The notes beneath the pieces were generated by a model. The model ran no database searches. It was given only the letters and a program-made list of their open reading frames with translations, and was not told the origin of the DNA. Shown in pieces: positions 56,828 to 64,000 of a DNA stretch of 64,000 nt. This stretch comes from Nitrospira sp. (lineage in GTDB: Bacteria; Nitrospirota; Nitrospiria; Nitrospirales; Nitrospiraceae), in NCBI GenBank assembly GCA_024760545.1, contig CP060501.1:1153501-1217500 (forward strand). Direction: 5' to 3'. The translations under genes and the position numbers were made by a program. The first letter of the stretch is position 1, and each line of letters opens with the position of its first letter.

Positions 56828-57193
56828 ATGAAATACCTCTGTCTCGTCTACGTTGAAGAGAAGATCCTCAACGCCCTGCCGAAGCCCGAACGGCAAGCGC
56901 TCTCGGACGAATCGATCGCCTATTGTGGGGAATTGCAGAAGCTCGGCCGGTTTATCGCCGCCTCCCCACTCCATCCGGTGGAAACTGCGACGACGATCCG
57001 AGTCCGCGAGGGAAAGACCTCGACCACCGATGGACCATTTGCCGAAACCAAGGAGCAGCTGGGTGGGTTCTTCATGATCGACGTGAAGGATCTGAACGAT
57101 GCCCTCCGCGCCGCCTCGAAAATCCCGGCCGCCCGCATCGGCAGCATTGAAGTGCGACCAATGCGCGAGCTGGAACACGGCTGCGCCGACTGA
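56828..57193 (+). CDS. YCII/DGPF-domain protein linked to an ECF42-type sigma factor
   Basis: A 121-residue YciI-related protein with the DGPF signature (TSTTDGPFAETKEQLGGFFM) and YLCLVYVEE at the start. DGPF proteins are the standard partner genes of ECF42 sigma factors. The ATG at 56828 has GAGGAG about ten bases upstream; the longer frame from 56750 has no merit. The sigma factor gene starts 7 bases after its stop, so the two form an operon. Its molecular role is unsettled. Confidence 0.9.
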   Translation: MKYLCLVYVEEKILNALPKPERQALSDESIAYCGELQKLGRFIAASPLHPVETATTIRVREGKTSTTDGPFAETKEQLGGFFMIDVKDLNDALRAASKIPAARIGSIEVRPMRELEHGCAD

Positions 57194-57200
57194 AATCGCC

Positions 57201-58472
57201 ATGAGTGACGATCGTAGCAAGCGGGCACAGGCGAGGGTCGATGAAGTGTATCGATCTGACTCCCGCCAAGTCCTGGCAACTTTGATCCGCTTGCTAGGCG
57301 ATTTTGACGCAGCGGAGGAGGCGCTCCATGAAGCCTTTGCCGCGGCGATGGAACAATGGCCGCGTGACGGGGTCCCGGGCAACCCCCGAGCCTGGCTTGT
57401 CTCCACCGGCCGCTTCAAGGCGATCGATGGCATGCGACGGCGCGCCCGTTACGACGCATCTCTGAATGAAATGGCCAAACAGATCGAGACCGCGACCGGC
57501 GATCCACTGGAGCAGGAGGACGAACATATCGAAGACGACCGTCTCCGGCTGATCTTCACCTGCTGCCACCCTGCTCTCAAACCGGAAGCACAGATGGCGT
57601 TGACGCTCCGCGAGGTCTGCGGCCTCACGACCGAAGAAATCGCGCGGGCCTTTCTCTCTACCCCGTCCACCCTGGCCCAGCGGATCGTCCGCGCCAAGGC
57701 GAAGATCCGCGATGCGCGCATCCCCTATGAAGTGCCGCCACCGTCAGATTTTCCTGACCGACTGGATATGGTGCTGCATGTCGTCTATCTCGTCTTCAAC
57801 GAGGGGTACTCGGCTTCGTTCGGTCCCTCACTGACACGGGCCGATCTCTCCGGTGAAGCGATTCGCCTTGGCCGGCTCCTTTTGCAACTGTTACCTGAAC
57901 CGGAAGTCATGGGCCTCCTGGCTCTGATGCTGTTGCACGAATCGCGACGCACCGCACGCACATCGACAACAGGAGATCTCGTGCTGCTGGAACAACAGGA
58001 TCGGTCATTATGGAATCGTGGTCACATTCAAGAAGGTGTGACACTGATCGAACGAGCGCTGGTCTCACGGCGCTTTGGGCCATATACGCTGCAGGCAGCG
58101 ATTGCCGCGGTCCATGCCGAGGCACCCGGCACCATTGAAACGGATTGGGCTCAAATCGTCGCGCTCTACGACCTCTTGCTGAGAGTGGAGCCGTCGCCGA
58201 TCGTCGAGCTCAATCGAGCAGTGGCGGTCGCTATGCGTGATGGGCCGGAGAACGGCTTGGAGTTGGTCGATGAACTCCTGGCCCGTGGCGAGTTGGCGAA
58301 CTATCACCTGGCACACGCTGCACGGGCCGATCTCTGCCGACGACTGGGAAAGAACGCGGAGTCCCGTGCCTCGTACGAAAAGGCTCTCGCTCTCACCAAA
58401 CAGGAACCGGAACGACGGTTCTTGGAGAAGCGCTTGGCCGAGTTGGGCGTGAAGAGTACAGAGCAGAAATAG
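57201..58472 (+). CDS. ECF42-type RNA polymerase sigma factor with C-terminal helical extension
   Basis: A 423-residue sigma factor. Region 2 (VDEVYRSDSRQVLATLIRLL to the AIDGMRRRARYD helix) and region 4 (MALTLREVCGLTTEEIARAF, then STLAQRIVRAKAKIRDA) occupy the first 180 residues. The remaining 240 residues are the TPR-like extension of the ECF42 group (DRLDMVLHVVYLVFNEGYSA, LLLRVEPSPIVELNRAVAVA). No anti-sigma gene is adjacent, which is normal for ECF42, where the extension is thought to control activity. The ATG at 57201 is preferred over the frame start inside the DGPF gene. Confidence 0.92.
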   Translation: MSDDRSKRAQARVDEVYRSDSRQVLATLIRLLGDFDAAEEALHEAFAAAMEQWPRDGVPGNPRAWLVSTGRFKAIDGMRRRARYDASLNEMAKQIETATGDPLEQEDEHIEDDRLRLIFTCCHPALKPEAQMALTLREVCGLTTEEIARAFLSTPSTLAQRIVRAKAKIRDARIPYEVPPPSDFPDRLDMVLHVVYLVFNEGYSASFGPSLTRADLSGEAIRLGRLLLQLLPEPEVMGLLALMLLHESRRTARTSTTGDLVLLEQQDRSLWNRGHIQEGVTLIERALVSRRFGPYTLQAAIAAVHAEAPGTIETDWAQIVALYDLLLRVEPSPIVELNRAVAVAMRDGPENGLELVDELLARGELANYHLAHAARADLCRRLGKNAESRASYEKALALTKQEPERRFLEKRLAELGVKSTEQK

Positions 58473-58474
58473 CG

Positions 58475-58828
58475 TTAACAGGGGATATCAATCACCGGAT
58501 CACAGAAGAGAGGGCCGACCGTCGGGGGTCGCATGAATGGAGTCGTCGGATCACGCATGCCCGATGCAACTCCTCCGCTTCTGCCACGAACAACGTTCGA
58601 ACTGCTGCGCAACTCTGAAGTTGCCGAGCGGTTGTTGGTCGATGGCGTAATGAGTTTCGCCGAAACGCCACTTGTTGGCGCGACGAGTGGTTGGAGTTGG
58701 GAAATCACGGCTGGGGTCTGTGGCTGAACGGAAGGGGTGGTGGAATCAACCTGGGCGAATCCCGTCGACCATCCGCTCAACATACCGACAACACTTACAA
58801 CAATGAGTACCGTCAACAGCTGAGGCAT
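58475..58828 (-). CDS. Small secreted hypothetical protein
   Basis: A 117-residue protein with a signal peptide (LLTVLIVVSVVGMLSGWSTGFA, read in parts) and a GAGG site eight bases upstream. The mature part is Ser/Thr/Pro/Val-rich, low complexity, and ends with a short GPLFCDPVIDIPC segment containing two Cys. No family recognised. It converges on the sigma factor gene with only two bases between stops. Confidence 0.6.
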   Translation of the reverse strand: MPQLLTVLIVVSVVGMLSGWSTGFAQVDSTTPSVQPQTPAVISQLQPLVAPTSGVSAKLITPSTNNRSATSELRSSSNVVRGRSGGVASGMRDPTTPFMRPPTVGPLFCDPVIDIPC

Positions 58829-59089
58829 CGGCGGACCTCGCCGAAAATTTTCATGAGTCTATTTCATACTCTATCTAAGCACTGTCACCATTGTGCGATA
58901 CCTGGTTAATCCCCTAGGTCGATATATACTCGATTCAATCTTCAATCAGCCTTCATCATGCCAGACTGGAAGTCAGGGGTCAGAGAGAAAGAAGCGCCAG
59001 GAACGCTATAAATCTGGTAACATCATCGGACCTGCCCACGCTCATTAAACTAGAGAACGTTTTGGTTGGGAGGCTTTTAGCGATTTATC

Positions 59090-60217
59090 GTGAATAAAAA
59101 CAATTGGATCGGATCAGTTCTCCTCGTCACCGTGGTGATCCTCATCGGGGTCGGTCTAGCAGCCTGGAAGTACGAATCATTCCAGAGCGAGCAGGCCGGT
59201 TCGGCCAATCAGCCTGAGCCAATGGAGGCGGTGACGATCGCTGTGGCACACGCCATCGACCACCGCCAGGCCACCACGTCGATCGGAACGGTCCTCGCAT
59301 TGCGTTCGATCACGCTGAAGAACGAATTGGCCGGAACGGTTCGGGAAGTCCGACTGACGCCCGGGCAGATCGTCGAAGCGGGCACACTGTTGGTCGCGCT
59401 GGATGTCTCGGTCGAGGAGGCTGAACTTCGGGCGCAAGAGGCCCAAGCCGCACTCACGAAGACGGTCCTCAATCGCAGGCAAAACCTCAGCCATGAACTC
59501 GCCACGACCCAAGAAGAAGTAGATCGCGCGCGCGCAGACCTGGATATCGCACAGGCCCAGATCGCGCGCACTAAGGCGATCATCGCCCGCAAGACTATCC
59601 GTGCCCCATTCCGGGCGCGTGTCGGCATGGCGGATGTGCATCCCGGTCAATACCTGGATGAAGGAACACTTCTGACAACCCTTCAGGGCGTTGGTGAAGC
59701 GGTGCACGTCGACTTCACGGTTGCGCAACAGGTGGCAACGGGTTTACGCGTCGGCGAGACCGTCGAAGTATTCGCGGCCGGTGATTCCCCCGTCATCCAG
59801 GCGAAGATCGTCGCCCTCGACTCACGAGTCGATCCGACGACTCGGAACGCGTTGGTGCGCGCCAGAATTGAGGGGATCCGAAGTATCCCCGCGCCCGGAG
59901 CCTCGGTACGCGTTCGAATCCCGGTCGGCCCCGCACGGAACCTCGTGGCCATCCCGGTCAGCGCGCTCCGCAAGGGGCCGGGAGGAGACCAGGTGTTCAT
60001 CATCGCACCAGATAAAGATGGCCGGACAAGAGTCCATGCCCGCCACGTCGAAAGCGGACCGATGATCGGCGACGAGATCGTCATCTATACCGGCGTGACT
60101 CCCGGCGAGCGGGTCGCCGCTTTGGGCTCCTTTAAGCTCCGCGATGGGATCCTGGTTGCGATCGCGGACACCGCTGCGAATCCGCCCCAAGAGCATCGCG
60201 AGGCGGAGAAACCGTAA
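59090..60217 (+). CDS. Periplasmic adaptor (membrane-fusion protein) of RND/HlyD type
   Basis: A 375-residue protein starting at GTG. It is anchored by one N-terminal helix (GSVLLVTVVILIGVGLAAW). A lipoyl/barrel-sandwich half-motif (LKNELAGTVREVRLTPGQIV), an alpha-helical hairpin (about 105-165) and the second half (IRAPFRARVGMADVHPGQYL) follow, then beta-barrel and membrane-proximal domains. Adaptors link an inner-membrane pump to an outer-membrane channel. Unusually no pump or TolC gene follows: the next gene is a methyltransferase, so it is an orphan in this window. Confidence 0.87.
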   Translation: MNKNNWIGSVLLVTVVILIGVGLAAWKYESFQSEQAGSANQPEPMEAVTIAVAHAIDHRQATTSIGTVLALRSITLKNELAGTVREVRLTPGQIVEAGTLLVALDVSVEEAELRAQEAQAALTKTVLNRRQNLSHELATTQEEVDRARADLDIAQAQIARTKAIIARKTIRAPFRARVGMADVHPGQYLDEGTLLTTLQGVGEAVHVDFTVAQQVATGLRVGETVEVFAAGDSPVIQAKIVALDSRVDPTTRNALVRARIEGIRSIPAPGASVRVRIPVGPARNLVAIPVSALRKGPGGDQVFIIAPDKDGRTRVHARHVESGPMIGDEIVIYTGVTPGERVAALGSFKLRDGILVAIADTAANPPQEHREAEKP

Positions 60218-60368
60218 ACGGATCACGATGCGCTAGGACACAACCAGGCCATTGTTCACGGACCTGTTTATCAAGCATCCTATGCCGTCAAACGTCGTAT
60301 GAACATCTTCTTTCATGAAGTATCGGCGTCAGTCGATGTCGAAAACAATTCCAGGAAAGGATAATGAC

Positions 60369-60998
60369 ATGAACCAAATAGTCCCCTACAAACGATTTGG
60401 AGTACTGCTGGTCGCAGTTCTCTGTCTGGCCGGTTGCGCCGAGTCAACGTATCAGCGTCTGAATGATCCCTCTCGGGACGCGTGGCAGAAGCCGCAAGGA
60501 GTGGTTGAAAAACTGTCAATCGCCCCCGGGTCACGGGTTGCAGACTTAGGCGCCGGCGGAGGCTATTTCACGTGGCATCTAGCCAAAGCGGTCGGCGCAC
60601 GAGGAACCGTTTACGCCGTTGAAGTCAACGAGACGGCACTGAACATGATCTTCAAGGAAATGGTCGCCCGAGGGACTCCAAACGTGCGGCCGGTCCGAGC
60701 CGAACCCCACGATCCCAGACTTCCCGAGCCTGTCGACCTGGTATTCAGTTGCGATACGTACCATCAGATGGAAGATCGAGTGGCCTATTTTCGTTCCCTT
60801 GGGTCGTCGCTGAAGCCCGGGGGGCGAGTGGCAATTCTCGACTTTCATCCCCGCGGACTCGTCGCCGGTCTGTTCGGCCACAGAACCGCAAAAGAAGATG
60901 TTCGACTCGAAATGGAAGCAGCCGGCTACCGGCTCTTGAACGACTACAACCTACTGGAGCAGCAGCATTTCCAGGTGTTCGCGAAGCACGAAGGGTGA
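60369..60998 (+). CDS. Lipoprotein-anchored class I methyltransferase-like protein
   Basis: A protein of about 209 residues. The N-terminus is a lipoprotein signal (KRFGVLLVAVLCLAGC). The rest is a class I SAM methyltransferase fold: motif I VADLGAGGGYFTWHLA, acidic end of strand 2 YAVEVN, LVFSCDTYHQM and PGGRVAILDFHPRG. If the lipobox is used, the enzyme domain would sit outside the cytoplasm, where SAM is not expected. The ATG at 60369 is chosen because it begins the signal peptide. It may be co-transcribed with the adaptor gene. Confidence 0.8.
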   Translation: MNQIVPYKRFGVLLVAVLCLAGCAESTYQRLNDPSRDAWQKPQGVVEKLSIAPGSRVADLGAGGGYFTWHLAKAVGARGTVYAVEVNETALNMIFKEMVARGTPNVRPVRAEPHDPRLPEPVDLVFSCDTYHQMEDRVAYFRSLGSSLKPGGRVAILDFHPRGLVAGLFGHRTAKEDVRLEMEAAGYRLLNDYNLLEQQHFQVFAKHEG

Positions 60999-61054
60999 GA
61001 TCCGGTTACTCTCGGTGGGCGGCAGGGACAGAGGTTTTGTCTGAGCAAACCTTC

Positions 61055-61414
61055 CTACGTTTCCATCATTTCCAACCGAGCATCAAACTCATGTCCGCAA
61101 GCCATGCACCGGATGCAATCCGACTCAACCGTAAATTCGTCGGAACGAATCCCCATGCCGCCGCAATCTGGGCACCGGGCGAGGTGAACTTTCTGATCGT
61201 CCACCATCTCGTATTGCACGCCACGAAGGCAATACACCGGTTTTCCGTCAAGCTGCCATGACCGGCCGGCATTGTCGATGACCGGTAAGACGAGGTAATG
61301 ATGGTTCACGTAGTCCTCCATCTCGCGGCGACTCGCGAAGCCGTCTTTGATCAGTTTGCCGGACACTGCACCGTACAGCCCTCCGTCTTTTACGATCACT
61401 TTGGTCGGTCCCAT
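61055..61414 (-). CDS. Hypothetical protein with C-terminal zinc ribbon
   Basis: A protein of about 119 residues. The start at 61414 (MGPTKVIVKDGG) has GGGAGGTG five bases upstream. The N-terminal part includes GGLYGAVSGKLIKDGFASRR. The C-terminal 40 residues hold a zinc-ribbon-like set, CPDCGG and later CIRCMACG. It may bind nucleic acid or protein, but the function is unknown. It lies downstream of the CBS protein gene on the same strand. Confidence 0.65.
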   Translation of the reverse strand: MGPTKVIVKDGGLYGAVSGKLIKDGFASRREMEDYVNHHYLVLPVIDNAGRSWQLDGKPVYCLRGVQYEMVDDQKVHLARCPDCGGMGIRSDEFTVESDCIRCMACGHEFDARLEMMET

Positions 61415-61513
61415 CAGTCCACCTCCCGGCAAAAATCATAGTGAGTGTAGAGGCACCCCAAAAACCTGTGCCCTCGATCTCGTTGCACTTCAGATACAGC
61501 GAGTCCCATTTTG

Positions 61514-62284
61514 TTAGACGACACCGGAGTAGTATCGCAGAATATTGGAGACCGAGATGATGCCGATAATCTGTCCGTCTTGCGTGACGGCGAGGTGCCG
61601 GGTGGCCTGCTCCTTCATAAGCCGCACGGCATCGATGATCGGACGATCGCCTGCAATGGCCACCACCGGTTTGCGCATGCACGCTTTGGCCTGTGCGGTA
61701 TTCGCGTTGACGCCGTTGGCGACCACTTCACGCGCAAGAATCGAATCCGTGATGAACCCCACGTACGATTGGTCGTCGGTCAGAAGCAGCGAGCCCACTT
61801 TCCATTTCTGCATCATCTGTCCCGCCTCCCGCAGGCTGGCTTCTTGCGAGAGACTCTGGATCTCGGGAGTCATGTGCTCCACCACTTGGGGTCCGATCAG
61901 GGTCCGCCGACTGGCCTTCACTCCTTTCGGTTCGGTCACGCGGCGGGCTTCCAATTCCGAGACGCAGCTTTCCAACACCCGGCTCCGCTGGAGCATGCTG
62001 TATCGTTGACCGTCCATACCGGCGCTTTCCGGTGCTTCGTCCGTCATGTTCACAAGGCCAGCCGCCTCACCCAGTTCAGCATATTCATAGGCATTGAGGA
62101 GATCGGAGGTCTGGCCAAGGAGATCGCCGATCAATCGCTCCGTGTCCAGATCGAACTCTTCCAAATTACGGGTCGGTGTGCCCCTGCCCAGAAACGTGGC
62201 CAGTTCAGCCAGCTGTTTGCGCATGCGTTCGATACTGCGATCAAGCGAGATCCGTTGTTTTGTGGAAGCGGTGCGTGTGGTCAT
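61514..62284 (-). CDS. CBS-domain protein
   Basis: A 256-residue cytoplasmic protein. The first 120 residues are helical with no known domain (SLDRSIERMRKQLAELATFL). A CBS pair follows from about 145 to the end (VVEHMTPEIQSLSQEASLRE, GSLLLTDDQSYVGFITDSIL, and ACMRKPVVAIAGDRPIIDAV to VTQDGQIIGIISVSNILRYY). CBS pairs bind adenosyl nucleotides and often act as energy sensors. The ATG at 62284 has GGAGGTG upstream. It is downstream of glnA on the same strand, about 150 bases away. Confidence 0.83.
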   Translation of the reverse strand: MTTRTASTKQRISLDRSIERMRKQLAELATFLGRGTPTRNLEEFDLDTERLIGDLLGQTSDLLNAYEYAELGEAAGLVNMTDEAPESAGMDGQRYSMLQRSRVLESCVSELEARRVTEPKGVKASRRTLIGPQVVEHMTPEIQSLSQEASLREAGQMMQKWKVGSLLLTDDQSYVGFITDSILAREVVANGVNANTAQAKACMRKPVVAIAGDRPIIDAVRLMKEQATRHLAVTQDGQIIGIISVSNILRYYSGVV

Positions 62285-62432
62285 GGCACCTCCGCTACTA
62301 ATAAGATGGGGGAGGGGATCATACCTCCATCGGAATCTGCGAAGCAAGCCGATCGAGCTTGTGTCGTTTCACGGCGCGTGCGGACCTCTGCGGGAAAGCG
62401 AGACGGGAGAGCCCATGATGCCTCGACGTCGG

Positions 62433-63869
62433 CTAGAACTGATTCCAGAGCATTTGATTTGTGACTTCGTGGTGAAAGAGAACTTCCGAAGCCTTCACAA
62501 TTGTGCCAAGTTCTTTCGGAGAACGATCCGCCACTAGCTGCTTGAAGCTAGAATATTTCTGCTTGCTATCCTCGCCGAGGATATCGGTGATAAATTTCGA
62601 CTCATTAAAGAGCGCGATCGCGTCATTGATATTACTCGGAAGGAATCGAGCGCGGTCGCCGGCTGTCTGTTCCTTTTCCAAGCGCTCTCCTTCGAAACCG
62701 GTCTTAAGCATCGTGTACAGTACAAGGTAGGGGTTCGCATCGGGAGCGACCGAACGCAGTTCGATGCGCGCCGTTTTTTCATTGGCCATTGGAATGCGGA
62801 TCATGGAGCCACGGTCGATCGCTGAAACCTTGACCTGGTTCGGTGCTTCAAAGTGCGGATCGAGACGGCGATACGCATTGACCGACGAGTTAAACACGAG
62901 GCAGATCTCCGGTGCATGGTTCAAGAGTTTGAGAATGAAGTCCCATGCCACATCGGACAGCCCATCCTTCCCCTTCGCGTCGTAGAAGATATTCTTGCCG
63001 TTCTTGCTCAAGGAAAAGTTGGTGTGCATGCCGGACCCATTGATCCCGACGAATGGTTTCGGAAGGAACGTGGCTGTGTGCCCCATGGATCGAGCCACTT
63101 GGCGGCAGATCAACTTGTAGAGCTGCACGTGATCTGCCGCGCGAACAACGTCGGCATAGGAAAAGTTCATCTCGAACTGTGACGGCGCGACCTCCGGATG
63201 ATCTTTTTCGTTCTTGAAGCCCAGTGCGCGCTGCGCCTCCGCCGACTTATCAATAAACTGGCGGAGCGTGTCCATCGGGAGCGAGTGATAGTACCCACCC
63301 GTTGAGATAAGTTTGAACCCATTCTCGCGGTACCGTTGTTCGGCGTTCTGCCCTTCCACAAGAAAGCCTTCTATTTCACTGGCAGCATATGCCGTAATGC
63401 CCTTCTTCTTGAGATTCTCCGTGTACGATTTCAGCATACCGCGGAAGTCACTGCGATACGGCGTCCGATCGCTGTTCAATACAGACGCAAAGAAGATCAC
63501 CTTCCCGGCTCCAATCACATCGGCCGGAAGGTAGCGGATGGATGACCAGTCGACGGCAAGACGGAGGTCCGACTCATGTTGTGGCGTAAACCCGCGAATG
63601 GACGACCCGTCAAAGGTAAGATTGCCCAACGACTCCAGTAAGAACTTCTTGTCGTAGTCGAGCATGTGGAGACGCCCCTCGATGTCTGAGAAACACAACG
63701 TCACGGCCTTGATGTGCTTCTCCTTTTTGAGCCAGGCCGTATATTCCCGCTCGAGCTCTCTTGCGCTGGCCTTCTTGGCGCGATCGGCCGCCTTGAGATT
63801 CATTTCTTCGAGCTCGTCATACGGGATCTCGAGAAAACTCTTAAGCTCCGCGGTGATATTTGTATCCAT
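62433..63869 (-). CDS. glnA: Glutamine synthetase family protein
   Basis: A 478-residue enzyme of the type I glutamine synthetase fold, joining ammonia to glutamate with ATP. Conserved parts are LTFDGSSIRGF near the N-terminus, YAASEIEGFLVE (metal ligands), PFVGINGSGMHTNFSL, the flap Glu in DPHFEAPNQ after NSSVNAYRRL, and RIELRSVAPDANPYLVLYTM. The C-terminal region lacks the NLYDLP adenylylation site of the E. coli enzyme, so GlnE-type control is unlikely. The start is ATG at 63869. The left flank of the window's end is its upstream region. Confidence 0.88.
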   Translation of the reverse strand: MDTNITAELKSFLEIPYDELEEMNLKAADRAKKASARELEREYTAWLKKEKHIKAVTLCFSDIEGRLHMLDYDKKFLLESLGNLTFDGSSIRGFTPQHESDLRLAVDWSSIRYLPADVIGAGKVIFFASVLNSDRTPYRSDFRGMLKSYTENLKKKGITAYAASEIEGFLVEGQNAEQRYRENGFKLISTGGYYHSLPMDTLRQFIDKSAEAQRALGFKNEKDHPEVAPSQFEMNFSYADVVRAADHVQLYKLICRQVARSMGHTATFLPKPFVGINGSGMHTNFSLSKNGKNIFYDAKGKDGLSDVAWDFILKLLNHAPEICLVFNSSVNAYRRLDPHFEAPNQVKVSAIDRGSMIRIPMANEKTARIELRSVAPDANPYLVLYTMLKTGFEGERLEKEQTAGDRARFLPSNINDAIALFNESKFITDILGEDSKQKYSSFKQLVADRSPKELGTIVKASEVLFHHEVTNQMLWNQF

Positions 63870-64000
63870 CGTTCACCTCTGGTTTTTTGCGCGAAAGGGT
63901 AGACTTGGCTCCTCATCAAAAAACAGCGATGCAGTAAGGCTTCTTGGACTGACCAACACCCTTTCGTAAGTTCGCCAAGAAAAAGCAACCCAGTAGAGGT
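63870..64000. other. Upstream region of glnA
   Basis: The last 131 bases contain no gene. They presumably hold the glnA promoter and ribosome site (GAGGTGAACG lies before the start on the minus strand). No classical sigma-54 GG-N10-GC element was evident to me. Confidence 0.4.

Overview
The window looks like chromosome of a Gram-negative, moderately GC-rich, autotroph-like bacterium. My best guess is a Nitrospira-type member of the Nitrospirota, judged from the gene mix and not proven. Outer-membrane machinery (TpsB, RlpA, several lipoproteins) argues for a diderm. I saw no rRNA, tRNA, CRISPR array, phage or complete insertion sequence. About 60 protein genes, one riboswitch and a few terminators or candidate regulatory sites are supported.

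Layout. 1-2.6 kb: end of a haem-copper-oxidase-like membrane protein, an alpha/beta hydrolase and a class-II cyclic-nucleotide phosphodiesterase-like protein. 2.9-16.2 kb: a secretion and signalling block with a secreted C-type-lectin-like protein, a TpsA exoprotein, its TpsB outer-membrane porter, an exported TPR-CHAT caspase-like protease, a CHASE2 nucleotidyl cyclase, a convergent exported DUF928-type protein, and a membrane protein with a cyclic-nucleotide-binding domain. 16.2-29.3 kb: housekeeping and hypothetical genes (RlpA, methyltransferases, PrmA, a MOSC protein, a membrane MutS-like ATPase, a three-domain Aas, UppP). 29.3-39.6 kb: lspA-ileS, nadA, then a TPP riboswitch with thiC, thi4, a TPR protein, a degenerate receiver, ygfZ and a truncated globin.

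41.6-46.8 kb: a six-gene minus-strand RiPP operon. Its order is a PqqD-like leader-binding protein (B1), a 55-residue precursor too short to appear among ordinary ORFs, an HPr-kinase-like protein, a nucleotidyltransferase, a B2 leader peptidase and an ABC exporter. The leader has the lasso-peptide YxxPxL...T pattern. However, the core contains no Asp or Glu and the operon has no asparagine-synthetase-like cyclase, so it cannot make an ordinary lasso peptide. This is the strongest candidate for an undescribed system.

47-64 kb: hypothetical genes, a PhoD-like phosphatase, a GNAT, a NarL-type two-component pair, an EamA transporter, a YCII/ECF42-type sigma factor pair, an orphan membrane-fusion protein, a lipoprotein methyltransferase, a CBS protein and a glutamine synthetase. 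A 174-bp intergenic element with 17-bp imperfect terminal inverted repeats (51219-51392) resembles a MITE.

The second system of interest is the 2.9-16.2 kb block. TpsA, CHAT, DUF928 and the CHASE2 sensor all have export signals or periplasmic domains. The cyclase, the cyclic-nucleotide-binding membrane protein and the nearby phosphodiesterase could form a matching synthesis, sensing and breakdown set. The cyclase lacks two canonical active-site residues, so its product is open.
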